From contig JAEPOG010000008.1 in the NCBI GenBank assembly GCA_017643025.1, positions 1-55,813 on the forward strand: 55,813 nt of DNA, written 5' to 3'. Each line of letters starts with the position of its first letter. The stretch's first letter is position 1. The stretch comes from Rhizobiaceae bacterium. Lineage in GTDB: Bacteria > Pseudomonadota > Alphaproteobacteria > Rhizobiales > Rhizobiaceae. Of the stretch, positions 8,251-16,855 are shown piece after piece. A model generated the notes under the pieces. That model saw only the letters and a program-made list of their open reading frames with translations. It was not told where the DNA came from and did no database searches. The translations under genes were made by a program, and so were the position numbers.

Positions 8251-10338
8251 ATGATACGCGTTGGGGTTGACGTCGGGGGAACGTTTACGGACATCATCTT
8301 GGAGCGGTCCGGGGCAGGTCAGAAACATTCGGTCGTCGTCACCAAGGTCGCGAGCACCCCGCATGACCAGTCGGAGGGCGTGGTTGAGGGCATTCTGAAC
8401 GTCTGCCGGATCGCCGGCGTGGATCCGTCACGCATCGATGCCGTGCTGCACGGAACGACCGTGGCGACCAATCTCGTAATCGAACGCGGCGGCGCCAAGG
8501 TCGGCATGATCACAACGCGGGGCTTTCGCGACATAGTGCATATGGGCCGTCACAAGCGGCCGCACAATTTCTCGCTCCAGTTCGATGTTCCCTGGCAGTC
8601 GAAGCCTCTGGTCCGGCGTCGTGACCGCTTGGTGGTCACGGAGCGTATCCTCCCCCCGGATGGCCGCATCGAAGTTCCGCTCGAAGAGGACGAGGTGAAG
8701 GAGGCGGCAGAGCTCTTCGCCAAACGTGGCATGGATGCCGTTATCATCGCTTTTCTATTCTCCTTCCTTAACAGCGAGCACGAGGTTAGGGCGAAGGAGA
8801 TTGTCCGTTCGGTACTGCCAGACACCTACGTCTGCTGCTCCTCCGACGTGGTGAACACAATCAGGGAGTACGAGCGGTTCTCGTCTACGGCTATGAATGC
8901 CTATATCGGACCGAAGACGTCTGCCTACTTGCGAAGGCTGGAAGAAAGGCTGCGCGGTGCGGGCGTTGGCGGCACGATCCGCGTTATGCAATCAAACGGC
9001 GGCATAACGACGGTGGAGCAGGCATCCGATCTGCCGATCGGACTGCTCATGTCCGGTCCGGCGGGTGGCGTAATTGGCGGGCGTTGGACGGGCGACAGCT
9101 GCAAGAAGGCGAACATCATCACCATCGACATCGGCGGTACGTCCGCCGACATCGGCGTGATTCAGGACAGCGAGCTGCGCATCAAGAACTCGCGCGACAC
9201 CGAGGTCGGGCAGTTGCCGGTCCTGGTGCCGATGATCGATATCGACGCCATCGGAGCTGGCGGCGGTTCCATTGCCTATATCGATCCGGGCGGGGCCTTC
9301 CGGGTGGGTCCGCGGTCAGCCGGTGCCGTTCCCGGGCCCGCCTGCTACGGGAAGGGAGGAGCGGAGCCGACCGTAACCGATGCGCAAATTGTGCTGGGAC
9401 GTCTCGATCCGGAGCAGTTCCTCGGAGGCGACATCGAGATCGACGCATCGCTCTCAGAGGAGGCGATTCGTCGGCACATCGCCGAACCTCTCGGTCTTTC
9501 CCTTCACGATGCGGCGCTCGGCATCCTCACGATTGTCAACAACAACATGGCGTTGGCGATAAATTCCAATTCGATGGCCAAGGGCGTAGATCCCCGGGAC
9601 TTCACGCTTATGGGATTCGGCGGTGCGGGGCCGCTGCATGCGGTTTCGCTCGCCGAGGCCATCCATGCGAAGGACATCATCTCGCCGGTCCAGCCTGGCA
9701 TTACGGCGGCAACTGGCCTTCTGGTAACCGACATACAATACGACTACACCCATCCGCTCTTGATGGTGCTGAACGACGCCGGCGAGGCCGAGTACAAAGT
9801 CATGAACGACGCCCTCGTCAGCCTGACGGACCAGGCCAACCGGCAGCTGGACGCCGATGGCGTGCCTCTCGGGGCGCGGCGCTTCCAGCGGGTGGCCGAG
9901 TGTCGCTATGTGGGCCAAGGGTTCGAACTGCGCGCGAATGTTCCTGCCGATCCCATGGACGCCGGGACCATACAAGCCGTGATCGAAAGCTTTCACGAGG
10001 AGCACAAGAAGATCTACGGCCATGCCTTCCGGGATCAGGCGTGCGAACTGATCACGTTGCGACTCGTTGCTGTCGCTGGCGTGGAAACGCTGTCCCTGCC
10101 GGAGTTGGAAACGGGCGGCCGCCAAGATCCGCCTGAAGCGTTGCTCTACACACGCCAGACTGTCTTCGACGATGGCTCCGCGCAGGAGACGCCGCGCTAT
10201 CAGCGCGGCAAGCTGCTGGCCGATGACCGGATCTCCGGTCCGGCGATCATCATTCAGCATAATTCGACTACCGTTGTACCACCGGGCTACGGGGCCCTCG
10301 TAATGCGCTACGGCGACATTCTGATTAGCCGGAACTGA
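8251..10338 (+). CDS. hyuA: hydantoinase/oxoprolinase subunit A (HyuA)
   Basis: A 695-residue HyuA protein, the normal length. It begins with the actin-like ATP-binding pattern VGVDVGGTFTDIIL, has HGTTVATNLVIERGGAKVG (about 70-88), the second phosphate motif ITIDIGGTSADIGVI, GGGSIAYIDPGGAFRVGPRSAG, and the C-terminal FGGAGPLHA. HyuA with HyuB forms an ATP-dependent cyclic amidohydrolase acting on N-methylhydantoin, 5-substituted hydantoins or 5-oxoproline; acetophenone and acetone carboxylases share the fold. The GAGAGG site 7 bases before ATG fixes the start. hyuB follows after 10 bases. The divergent carbamoylsarcosine-amidase-like gene makes an N-methylhydantoin-type substrate a reasonable, unproved, guess. 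A second HyuA at 27422 is a diverged paralogue. Confidence 0.92.
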   Translation: MIRVGVDVGGTFTDIILERSGAGQKHSVVVTKVASTPHDQSEGVVEGILNVCRIAGVDPSRIDAVLHGTTVATNLVIERGGAKVGMITTRGFRDIVHMGRHKRPHNFSLQFDVPWQSKPLVRRRDRLVVTERILPPDGRIEVPLEEDEVKEAAELFAKRGMDAVIIAFLFSFLNSEHEVRAKEIVRSVLPDTYVCCSSDVVNTIREYERFSSTAMNAYIGPKTSAYLRRLEERLRGAGVGGTIRVMQSNGGITTVEQASDLPIGLLMSGPAGGVIGGRWTGDSCKKANIITIDIGGTSADIGVIQDSELRIKNSRDTEVGQLPVLVPMIDIDAIGAGGGSIAYIDPGGAFRVGPRSAGAVPGPACYGKGGAEPTVTDAQIVLGRLDPEQFLGGDIEIDASLSEEAIRRHIAEPLGLSLHDAALGILTIVNNNMALAINSNSMAKGVDPRDFTLMGFGGAGPLHAVSLAEAIHAKDIISPVQPGITAATGLLVTDIQYDYTHPLLMVLNDAGEAEYKVMNDALVSLTDQANRQLDADGVPLGARRFQRVAECRYVGQGFELRANVPADPMDAGTIQAVIESFHEEHKKIYGHAFRDQACELITLRLVAVAGVETLSLPELETGGRQDPPEALLYTRQTVFDDGSAQETPRYQRGKLLADDRISGPAIIIQHNSTTVVPPGYGALVMRYGDILISRN

Positions 10339-10348
10339 GGAGGCGGGG

Positions 10349-12121
10349 ATGAGGCAGGAAGTCGATCCGATTACGCTACAGGTCATTGGCGGCGCGTTGC
10401 ATTCGATCGCCGAGCAGATGGGCACGGTGCTCTACCGGATGAGCTATTCCTCGATCATCCGTGAGAGCCAGGATCTTGGCGCAGGGCTCTTCGATCGCGA
10501 CTACAACACGCTGTGTGAGTCCGATTCCACGCCGATGCATATCGGTTCACTTCCGGGTTATCTGCGCGGGATCGAGAAATCAGTCACGCTCGACCAGTGG
10601 CAGCCGGGCGACGTGGTCATTCACAATCACCCTTACTATGGCGCGAGCCATTCCCCTGACATCGCCATCGTCATGCCGGTGTTCTTCGAGGAAGAGCTCG
10701 TGGGATTTTCCGCCAACACCGCTCATCACATCGACATCGGCGCGGCAACCCCGGGACTGATCATGGACATTCCCGATGTCTATGCCGAAGGGATGCTGCT
10801 CAACGGGATCAAGCTGTTCGAGGAAGGCAAGCGCAACGATACAATGTGGAAGTACATCCGCGACAACACGCGGGTTCCCGGCCAGGTGATGAACGATCTG
10901 GAAGCGCAGGTAGCTTCCGCTGAACTCGGTGTGATGCGGTTCCAGCAACTCATGAAGAAGTACGGGAAGGACACGGTCCTCTCTGCCACCCGTCAACTCA
11001 TGAATTATACCGAGAGCATGCTCCGACGCGAAATCTCGAAGATTCCGGACGGTGAATACGTGGCGGAGGGTTTCCTGGACGACGATGGGCGCACCCGCGG
11101 TGTCACCCTGCCGATCAAGGTTACCGTCAGGGTGACGGGCGACGAGGTGGAAGTCGATCTGACAGGATCATCGCCGCAAGTGCCGACCGCCTACAACGTT
11201 CCGTTCGAGGGTTCGACAAAGGTGGCATGCTTCTTCGCGTTCCGTGCCCTCCTGTTGGATACCTATACCCATTCGGAATACATCCCGCAGAACGAGGGGT
11301 CGTTCCGCCCAGTGAAGGTCACCGCGCCGCCCGGCTGCATCTTCAATCCGATCGCACCAGCCGCCGCGGAAGCCCGCTTCGCGCAGATCCAGCGGGTGGT
11401 TGACCTAATCATCAAGGCACTGGCTCCGGTACTGCCGGACAAATGCACGGCTGGGAACGCGGCGGTGCTCTCATTCGCGGCCTATTCGGGTGTGCGGGAC
11501 AGCGGCGACTATTGGGTGTTCCTCGAAGTGAACGAGGCGGCAATGGGAGGGCGCCCGCAATCGGACGGCCCCGACACGATCGAGGAGCTAATGCGCAACA
11601 CGCGCAACAATCCGCTTGAGGATCTGGGCATGCACCTGCCGCTGATTTGTGACCGCTACGAGATTCGCGACGATGCCGTGCCTGGGGCTGGCAGGTTCCG
11701 AGGCGGCGCCGGTGTCGTCAAGTCCCAGCGCTACCTGACCGACGGCTACATGACTCACGAAGCCGACCGTCACGAAGATGTTCCGTGGGGCGTATTTGGC
11801 GGCAAGCCGGGTGCCGGGGGAAAGGTGGAAATTCGAAACATCTTCAGCGGTGAATCGAGCATGGAGCCCGCAAAGTTTTCGGGTCGCCGCACGCGCGCCG
11901 GCGATGTGGTGTCGTATTTCTCGCCCTGTGGTGGTGGCTTTGGAAATCCTCTGGAGCGCGATCCATCGAAAGTGCTGGACGACGTCCTGGATGGATTCAT
12001 CACTCCCGAGTGCGCGCGCCAGGACTACGGCGTTGCTCTCCAAGTGGTGGACGACGGCTACGGCTGGCAGGTCGATACCAAGGGAACCAAGGATCTGCGG
12101 AGCAGCATGGCCAGCCGGTAG
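10349..12121 (+). CDS. hyuB: hydantoinase/oxoprolinase subunit B (HyuB)
   Basis: A 590-residue HyuB, the partner subunit of HyuA. Family hallmarks are the N-terminal MSYSSIIRESQDLGAGLFD, the HNHPYYGASHSPD motif, HHIDIGAATPG, RNNPLEDLGMHLP, and the C-terminal SPCGGGFGNPLERDP. The site GAGGAGGCGGGG lies just before the ATG. The complex hydrolyses a cyclic amide bond at the cost of ATP. It is separated from hyuA by 10 bases and from the ABC importer by 183 bases (12122-12304), where I see nothing beyond the leader. The pair is complete, so I expect a functional enzyme. Substrate specificity cannot be read from sequence. Confidence 0.92.
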   Translation: MRQEVDPITLQVIGGALHSIAEQMGTVLYRMSYSSIIRESQDLGAGLFDRDYNTLCESDSTPMHIGSLPGYLRGIEKSVTLDQWQPGDVVIHNHPYYGASHSPDIAIVMPVFFEEELVGFSANTAHHIDIGAATPGLIMDIPDVYAEGMLLNGIKLFEEGKRNDTMWKYIRDNTRVPGQVMNDLEAQVASAELGVMRFQQLMKKYGKDTVLSATRQLMNYTESMLRREISKIPDGEYVAEGFLDDDGRTRGVTLPIKVTVRVTGDEVEVDLTGSSPQVPTAYNVPFEGSTKVACFFAFRALLLDTYTHSEYIPQNEGSFRPVKVTAPPGCIFNPIAPAAAEARFAQIQRVVDLIIKALAPVLPDKCTAGNAAVLSFAAYSGVRDSGDYWVFLEVNEAAMGGRPQSDGPDTIEELMRNTRNNPLEDLGMHLPLICDRYEIRDDAVPGAGRFRGGAGVVKSQRYLTDGYMTHEADRHEDVPWGVFGGKPGAGGKVEIRNIFSGESSMEPAKFSGRRTRAGDVVSYFSPCGGGFGNPLERDPSKVLDDVLDGFITPECARQDYGVALQVVDDGYGWQVDTKGTKDLRSSMASR

Positions 12122-12304
12122 CATCGCGCAACACCGCTTGCGAACCGGTGGCAAAGCAGGGACAGTAGGTAAACGATGCGGCAATCAGCAACTGCGTGAA
12201 GCAGGAAAGGTAGCGAGCCGGCAAAAAGACGTCAGAAACATTCGGTTCGCTGCGCATGAGCCATGAGAATGGTGAACGATCCAAAGGAAGAATGGGAGAA
12301 CAGC

Positions 12305-13594
12305 ATGAAGAAGTCAGTGAAAGACCCGCGCGCGGGACGTATCAGCCGGCGGTCTGTCCTGAAGGGTGGCGCAGCCGTAGCCGGAACGACGCTGGTAACG
12401 GGCTTCCCGACCGTCTGGGCGCAAAACTTGAAGGATATTACCCTCAACCACACGGGAATGTCCTATTCGACCCTCCCCGACATCGCGCGTCAGGCCAGCA
12501 AGGATCTCGGCTTCAAGGTAGAGATGTCGGTTGTCGATCACCCGGGCCTAATCAACCGCATGATCAACGATCCGAATTCGATCGACGTCGCCGATATGGA
12601 AATATGGCAGACCAAGATCGCGGTGCCGCAGGGCGTCATTCAAGGCATAGAGACGGCCAAGGTGAAGAACTGGGATCAGCTTACGCCGCTCTATACCGAA
12701 GGTGTCTTCGCCGGTAAGCCGGTGTCACGGGAAGGCGACGCTCCCATCGAGTTTATTTATCTCGATTCAACCGACGCACGGTCGTTTGCCAGCGACCAGA
12801 CGGGCATCGCGACCTTTGTGCCTGGCGTGTACAATGCCGATACGCTCGGAATCCGGCCGGACCTTGTGGGGCGCGACATCACGTCCTGGGCCGACCTGAT
12901 CTCCGAGGACTTCAAGGGCAAGGCTGCGATCCAGAACATCCCGACCAACGGCATCATGGATGCCATGATGGCTCTCGAAGCGGCTGGGGAGATGACCTAC
13001 AGCGACAAGGGCAATCCGACTCAAGAAGAGATCCAGAAGACGATCGGCAGACTGATCGAACTCAAGCGGGCGGGACATTGGCGTGCTCTGTGGAACACCT
13101 TCGACGAGTCCGTCAACCTCATGGCCAACGGCGAAGTGGTTATCCAGTCGATGTGGTCGCCCGCCGTTACCGCAGTTCAGACACAGAACAAGCCGTGTGT
13201 CTACCAGCCCCTAAAGGAAGGCTATCGCGGATGGGGCAATGGTCTCGCCATGATGAGCCATCTCGACGGCCTCAAGCGTGACGCCGCATACGAGTACATG
13301 ACCTGGTACAATTCTGGCTGGGTAGGCGGCTTCATCGCAAAGCAGGGCTACTACAGTGCCAACCCCGAAACGGCGAAGGCAAACTTGACGCCGAACGAAC
13401 GCGGCTTCTTCTACGAAGGCAAGCCGGCGACGGACGAGATCACCAGTCCGACCGGACAGAAGACCAATTCGGCCGGCGACGTGCGCGACGGCGGTTCCTA
13501 CGAGGAACGGTTCTCGAATGTGGCAGTGTGGAACAACCTCATGGACGAGGCGGAGTTCCTCTACGCCAAATGGAACGAGTTCAGCGCAGCGTGA
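12305..13594 (+). CDS. ABC transporter substrate-binding protein, PotD/polyamine-opine type, Tat-exported
   Basis: A periplasmic binding protein of 429 residues from ATG 12305, chosen because GGGAGA precedes it at good spacing and it places the twin-arginine signal SRRSVLK at residues 14-20, followed by a hydrophobic stretch and a likely cleavage after VWA (about 39). The frame is open to an earlier ATG at 12263. The fold is that of spermidine/putrescine-binding proteins; segments such as GVYNADTLGIRPD, SWADLISEDFKGKAAIQN and WNTFDESVNLMANGEVVIQSM fit. It feeds the two permeases and ATPase that follow. With hyuAB upstream and D-hydantoinase and D-carbamoylase downstream, a cationic or ureido nitrogen compound is a likely ligand. 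Confidence 0.88.
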   Translation: MKKSVKDPRAGRISRRSVLKGGAAVAGTTLVTGFPTVWAQNLKDITLNHTGMSYSTLPDIARQASKDLGFKVEMSVVDHPGLINRMINDPNSIDVADMEIWQTKIAVPQGVIQGIETAKVKNWDQLTPLYTEGVFAGKPVSREGDAPIEFIYLDSTDARSFASDQTGIATFVPGVYNADTLGIRPDLVGRDITSWADLISEDFKGKAAIQNIPTNGIMDAMMALEAAGEMTYSDKGNPTQEEIQKTIGRLIELKRAGHWRALWNTFDESVNLMANGEVVIQSMWSPAVTAVQTQNKPCVYQPLKEGYRGWGNGLAMMSHLDGLKRDAAYEYMTWYNSGWVGGFIAKQGYYSANPETAKANLTPNERGFFYEGKPATDEITSPTGQKTNSAGDVRDGGSYEERFSNVAVWNNLMDEAEFLYAKWNEFSAA

Positions 13595-13609
13595 GCGACA
13601 CATGACGAT

Positions 13610-13630
13610 CGGCGGCGGCTCCGGCCGCCG
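13610..13630 (+). terminator. intercistronic hairpin after the binding-protein gene (no T-run)
   Basis: CGGCGGC pairs with GCCGCCG around a 7-base loop, 15 bases after the stop of the binding-protein gene. No T-tract follows, so it is more likely an mRNA-stabilising or attenuating stem than a full terminator. Such stems commonly give binding proteins more transcript than their permeases. It also argues that translation of the permease begins after it, at 13662. Confidence 0.45.
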
Positions 13631-13661
13631 TCATCCTCCCGCATTCAGGTTGTCTGAAAAC

Positions 13662-14525
13662 ATGAATAGCAGATCAACGGCTCTTCCCTATCTGCAGGTC
13701 ACGCCGCTGGCGGTGGTCCTGATTCTTTTTTTCGCCGTCCCGGTTGCGCTGGTTCTGGTAGTGAGCTTCTTTCGGTACCAAATGCTGGTCGGCATCGTCC
13801 CGGACTTCACCCTGAAGAACTACGCTGACATTCTGACAAACCAAACCAATTGGCGTCTTTATTATTCAACGCTGAAGTTCGCTGTCATAGTACTCGCCAT
13901 CACCGGTGTCCTCGGATTCTGGATCTCCTACTTTCTGGTGTTCCATGTCCGCAATCTGGTGACGGCCATCGCGTTGTTTCTGGTCTGCACCGTCCCGTTC
14001 TGGACATCGAACATTATCCGCATGATCTCGTGGCGGCCGGTCCTCGGCCGTGAGGGGCTGATCAATCAGGCTTTGGTCGGAGGCGGTATCATCGATCAGC
14101 CGATCGAATGGCTGCTCTACTCGGACTTCGCAGTCGTTGTGGCTTATGTGCACCTCTATACGCTGTTCATGATCGTGCCGATCTTCAATTCCATGGCGCG
14201 TATCGACAAGTCGCTCCTCGAAGCCGCGATCGATGCCGGAGCCACACGCTGGGGCGTGATCTGGAACGTCGTGCTGCCGCTCAGTAAGACGGGCCTAGCG
14301 CTCGGAGCGCTCTTCGTGGTCACGCTCGTAATGGGCGATTTTTCCGTCGTGACGGTTATGAGCGGGGGGTTGTCCGGCTCGGCCGCCTCCGCGATCTTTA
14401 ATGATCTTCAGTTCCTAAACTATCCGCGGGCTGCGGCAAATGCGGTTGTGTTGCTCGTCGTCGTGCTACTGATCGCATCGGCGATTTTCCGGCTCGTGGA
14501 CGTCCGCAAGGAACTTGTCAGGTAG
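13662..14525 (+). CDS. ABC transporter permease, PotB type
   Basis: About 287 residues from ATG 13662 (MNSRSTALPYLQVTPLAVVL). An in-frame ATG at 13602 is possible but would place a strong hairpin inside the coding region. It has six predicted membrane helices and the cytoplasmic EAA loop LLEAAIDAGATRWGVIWNVVLPLSKTG, which couples to the ATPase. With the next gene it forms the membrane channel of a polyamine/opine/iron-type importer. The neighbours are in the standard order of binding protein, two permeases, ATPase. Confidence 0.88.
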   Translation: MNSRSTALPYLQVTPLAVVLILFFAVPVALVLVVSFFRYQMLVGIVPDFTLKNYADILTNQTNWRLYYSTLKFAVIVLAITGVLGFWISYFLVFHVRNLVTAIALFLVCTVPFWTSNIIRMISWRPVLGREGLINQALVGGGIIDQPIEWLLYSDFAVVVAYVHLYTLFMIVPIFNSMARIDKSLLEAAIDAGATRWGVIWNVVLPLSKTGLALGALFVVTLVMGDFSVVTVMSGGLSGSAASAIFNDLQFLNYPRAAANAVVLLVVVLLIASAIFRLVDVRKELVR

Positions 14526-14532
14526 AGAGAAA

Positions 14533-15354
14533 ATGCCATCATCCCTCGAACGCCGGCCCTGGACCTTTTACGTGCTCGCCACGCTCATGGCTTTGTTCGT
14601 GCTGTTCCTTTACGGCCCGATGATTTCCGTTCTGATCCTATCGTTTCAGGGAACGTCCGCATCCCTCAGCTTCCCGCTGCGTGACCCGTCGCTGATCTGG
14701 TTCGACGAGTTGTTCAATCCGACCCGGGTGGGCGACGTGCCCGGCGCCTTTTCGCGGTCTCTGCCACTGGCGGTCATCGTGATGGTGCTGACGGTGCTGA
14801 TCTCGGTAACGGCGGGCTTCGGATTCCGACGCCGGTTCGGCGGCGCCGGAGCGCTATTTTACATGGCCATCTCCAGTCTCATCATCCCCGGACTGGTGCT
14901 TTCGATCGGCATTCTTGTAACCGCACAGTTTCTGGGCATCTCGGCGAGTTGGTACGGCACGGCTCTGGGCGCGCACCTGACATGGACCCTTCCTTTCGGG
15001 CTGCTGATCATGTTCGCCATCCTAGGACGACTCAGTCCTTCCTACGAGGAGGCTGCCTTCGATCTTGGCGCCAGCCGGTGGCAATCGATCAAGGACGTGG
15101 TCGTGCCGATCGTTTTCCCAGGGATGATCGCCGTCGCTCTGTTCGGATTCACGCTTTCGTATGACGAATTCCCCCGCAGCTGGTTGACGGTCGGGACGAA
15201 GAACACGTTGCCGCTGGAGATTTGGACGATGACGACAAATGTCACATCGCCCGCTCTCTATGCTCTCGGCACGACAACTACGGTGATCTCCTTCCTGGTG
15301 ATCGCCCTGGCCCTTGGGTCGATCATTCTCATTCAGCGCAGACGATCGAAATAA
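14533..15354 (+). CDS. ABC transporter permease, PotC type
   Basis: This 273-residue second permease starts at ATG 14533, with GTAGAGAGA just upstream and 7 bases after the previous stop. It has six hydrophobic helices and the EAA loop YEEAAFDLGASRWQSIKDVVVP near residues 175-196. It pairs with the PotB-type permease. Its stop codon TAA overlaps the ATG of the ATPase gene (TAATG), a sign of translational coupling. The transported ligand is unknown; PotC-type permeases serve polyamines, opines and related cations. Confidence 0.88.
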   Translation: MPSSLERRPWTFYVLATLMALFVLFLYGPMISVLILSFQGTSASLSFPLRDPSLIWFDELFNPTRVGDVPGAFSRSLPLAVIVMVLTVLISVTAGFGFRRRFGGAGALFYMAISSLIIPGLVLSIGILVTAQFLGISASWYGTALGAHLTWTLPFGLLIMFAILGRLSPSYEEAAFDLGASRWQSIKDVVVPIVFPGMIAVALFGFTLSYDEFPRSWLTVGTKNTLPLEIWTMTTNVTSPALYALGTTTTVISFLVIALALGSIILIQRRRSK

Positions 15355-16532
15355 TGAACCACACTCCAGTCAGGACGGCATTCGCCATGCAAGCACTCAA
15401 TTCGGAATCGGGCGAGATCCGCTTGGTGAACCTCACGAAGAAATTCGGCGAGACGGTCGCGGTCAAGGACATCAACCTGACCATCCCCCACGGTTCATAT
15501 TGCTGCCTGCTAGGGCCATCCGGTTGCGGCAAGACAACCATTCTTCGAATGATCGCGGGACACGAGACGCCGAGTTCCGGCGAGATATTCATAGGGGAAA
15601 ACATGGTCGTCGGCCTCCCGCCTGTGCAGCGAGGCACTGCGATGATGTTTCAGAGCTACGCGCTGTTTCCACACCTGTCGATCCGCGACAACGTCGCCTT
15701 CTATCTGAAGATGCGTGGCGTCGCAAAGGAGGAGCGACGCAGACAGGCGGATGAGATGCTTGAGCGGGTGCAACTGGCTCATCTACGCGACCGCATGCCG
15801 GCCCAGCTCTCGGGCGGGCAGCAGCAGCGGGTCGCTTTGGCCCGGTCCCTAATCACCAATCCCCGCGTTCTACTGCTCGACGAACCGCTATCGGCGCTGG
15901 ATGAATTCCTGAGACTCCAGATGAGGGGGGAGCTCAAGGCGCTACAAAACGAACTTGGCATCACCTTTGTGCACGTAACCCATACGCAGCCGGAAGCGAT
16001 TGCCCTGGCGGACATGGTGGTCGTGATGGATAATGGTCGTATCGACCAGGCGGCAAGCGCTAGAGAAATCTTCAACACGCCGGCCACGCCCTATGTCGCC
16101 CGTTTCATGGGCGCACAGAACGTCATGACCGGCACGGTGCAGGGGATGTCAAACGGCGTGGCCTTTCTCAAGGGCGCGCAAGGGGTAAGTTTCGAGATCG
16201 CAGGCAAGCGCGATCTGAAGGCGGGTGACACCGTATCCTTCGCCGTTCGCCGCGATCGCATTGCGACGCATAGGCGTGCCAAAGCTTCGGGGCCCCAGCC
16301 GGTCAACGCCATTGTCGGTCGGATAGATGCGATCGAGTATCAGGGAAACTTCGTCAAAGTGAGCATCGACGTTCCCGGTCTCGATAGCTTCGTCGCCAAT
16401 GTGCCGGACGCCGAATATTTTGTCGAACCGATCAAGCCGGGTGACGAAGTCACCGCTAGTTGGAACCGCGAGCAGGCCCACGTTCTTGACGAGGTCGATA
16501 CCGGCTCGTCGGATCCCTATGCCGCGTCCTAA
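15354..16532 (+). CDS. ABC transporter ATP-binding protein, PotA type with TOBE domain
   Basis: A 392-residue ATPase from the coupled ATG at 15354; an internal ATG at 15387 is an alternative. Walker A GPSGCGKTT is at 54-62, the signature LSGGQQQ at 152-158 and Walker B VLLLDEP at 172-178, all intact. The C-terminal 130 residues form the regulatory TOBE domain typical of PotA/FbpC ATPases. It energises import by the two preceding permeases. It is the last gene of the transporter unit, and a 323-base gap follows. Confidence 0.9.
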   Translation: MNHTPVRTAFAMQALNSESGEIRLVNLTKKFGETVAVKDINLTIPHGSYCCLLGPSGCGKTTILRMIAGHETPSSGEIFIGENMVVGLPPVQRGTAMMFQSYALFPHLSIRDNVAFYLKMRGVAKEERRRQADEMLERVQLAHLRDRMPAQLSGGQQQRVALARSLITNPRVLLLDEPLSALDEFLRLQMRGELKALQNELGITFVHVTHTQPEAIALADMVVVMDNGRIDQAASAREIFNTPATPYVARFMGAQNVMTGTVQGMSNGVAFLKGAQGVSFEIAGKRDLKAGDTVSFAVRRDRIATHRRAKASGPQPVNAIVGRIDAIEYQGNFVKVSIDVPGLDSFVANVPDAEYFVEPIKPGDEVTASWNREQAHVLDEVDTGSSDPYAAS

Positions 16533-16855
16533 ACCGGCGTATCCGGACCATGTTCGTACAAGCGCTACATCGGAGGAAGATGACAACAAACTGAAGGAAG
16601 TCCGCTTAGCCGCATAGTCGCTTCATCACCGCAGCCGCTCAACGCGCCGGCACATCCTGCCGGCCGCAACGGGTTCTGTCGCCCTTCGATTGGGGGTGGC
16701 CGGCCATCGTTCCGGGGTTGTCGCGAAGCAGAATCGACGCCTGGGCGAGCATATCTCGGCCGTGCGTTGAGTGCAGACGGTTGAGCACACCGACATCCCT
16801 TATCTGAATGTGCCGGATTTGAGAAGACCGCAGCCCGGCTTTGGAGGAATATGCA
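16533..16855. other. intergenic region with one hairpin
   Basis: This 323-base gap lies between the ABC ATPase and the amidase. GCCGGCA (16646-16652) and TGCCGGC (16658-16664) form a 7-bp stem with a 5-base loop. There is no T-run, so termination is uncertain. I see no reading frame with coding character and no clear promoter. A GGAGG ribosome site at 16843-16847 belongs to the amidase. Confidence 0.4.
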
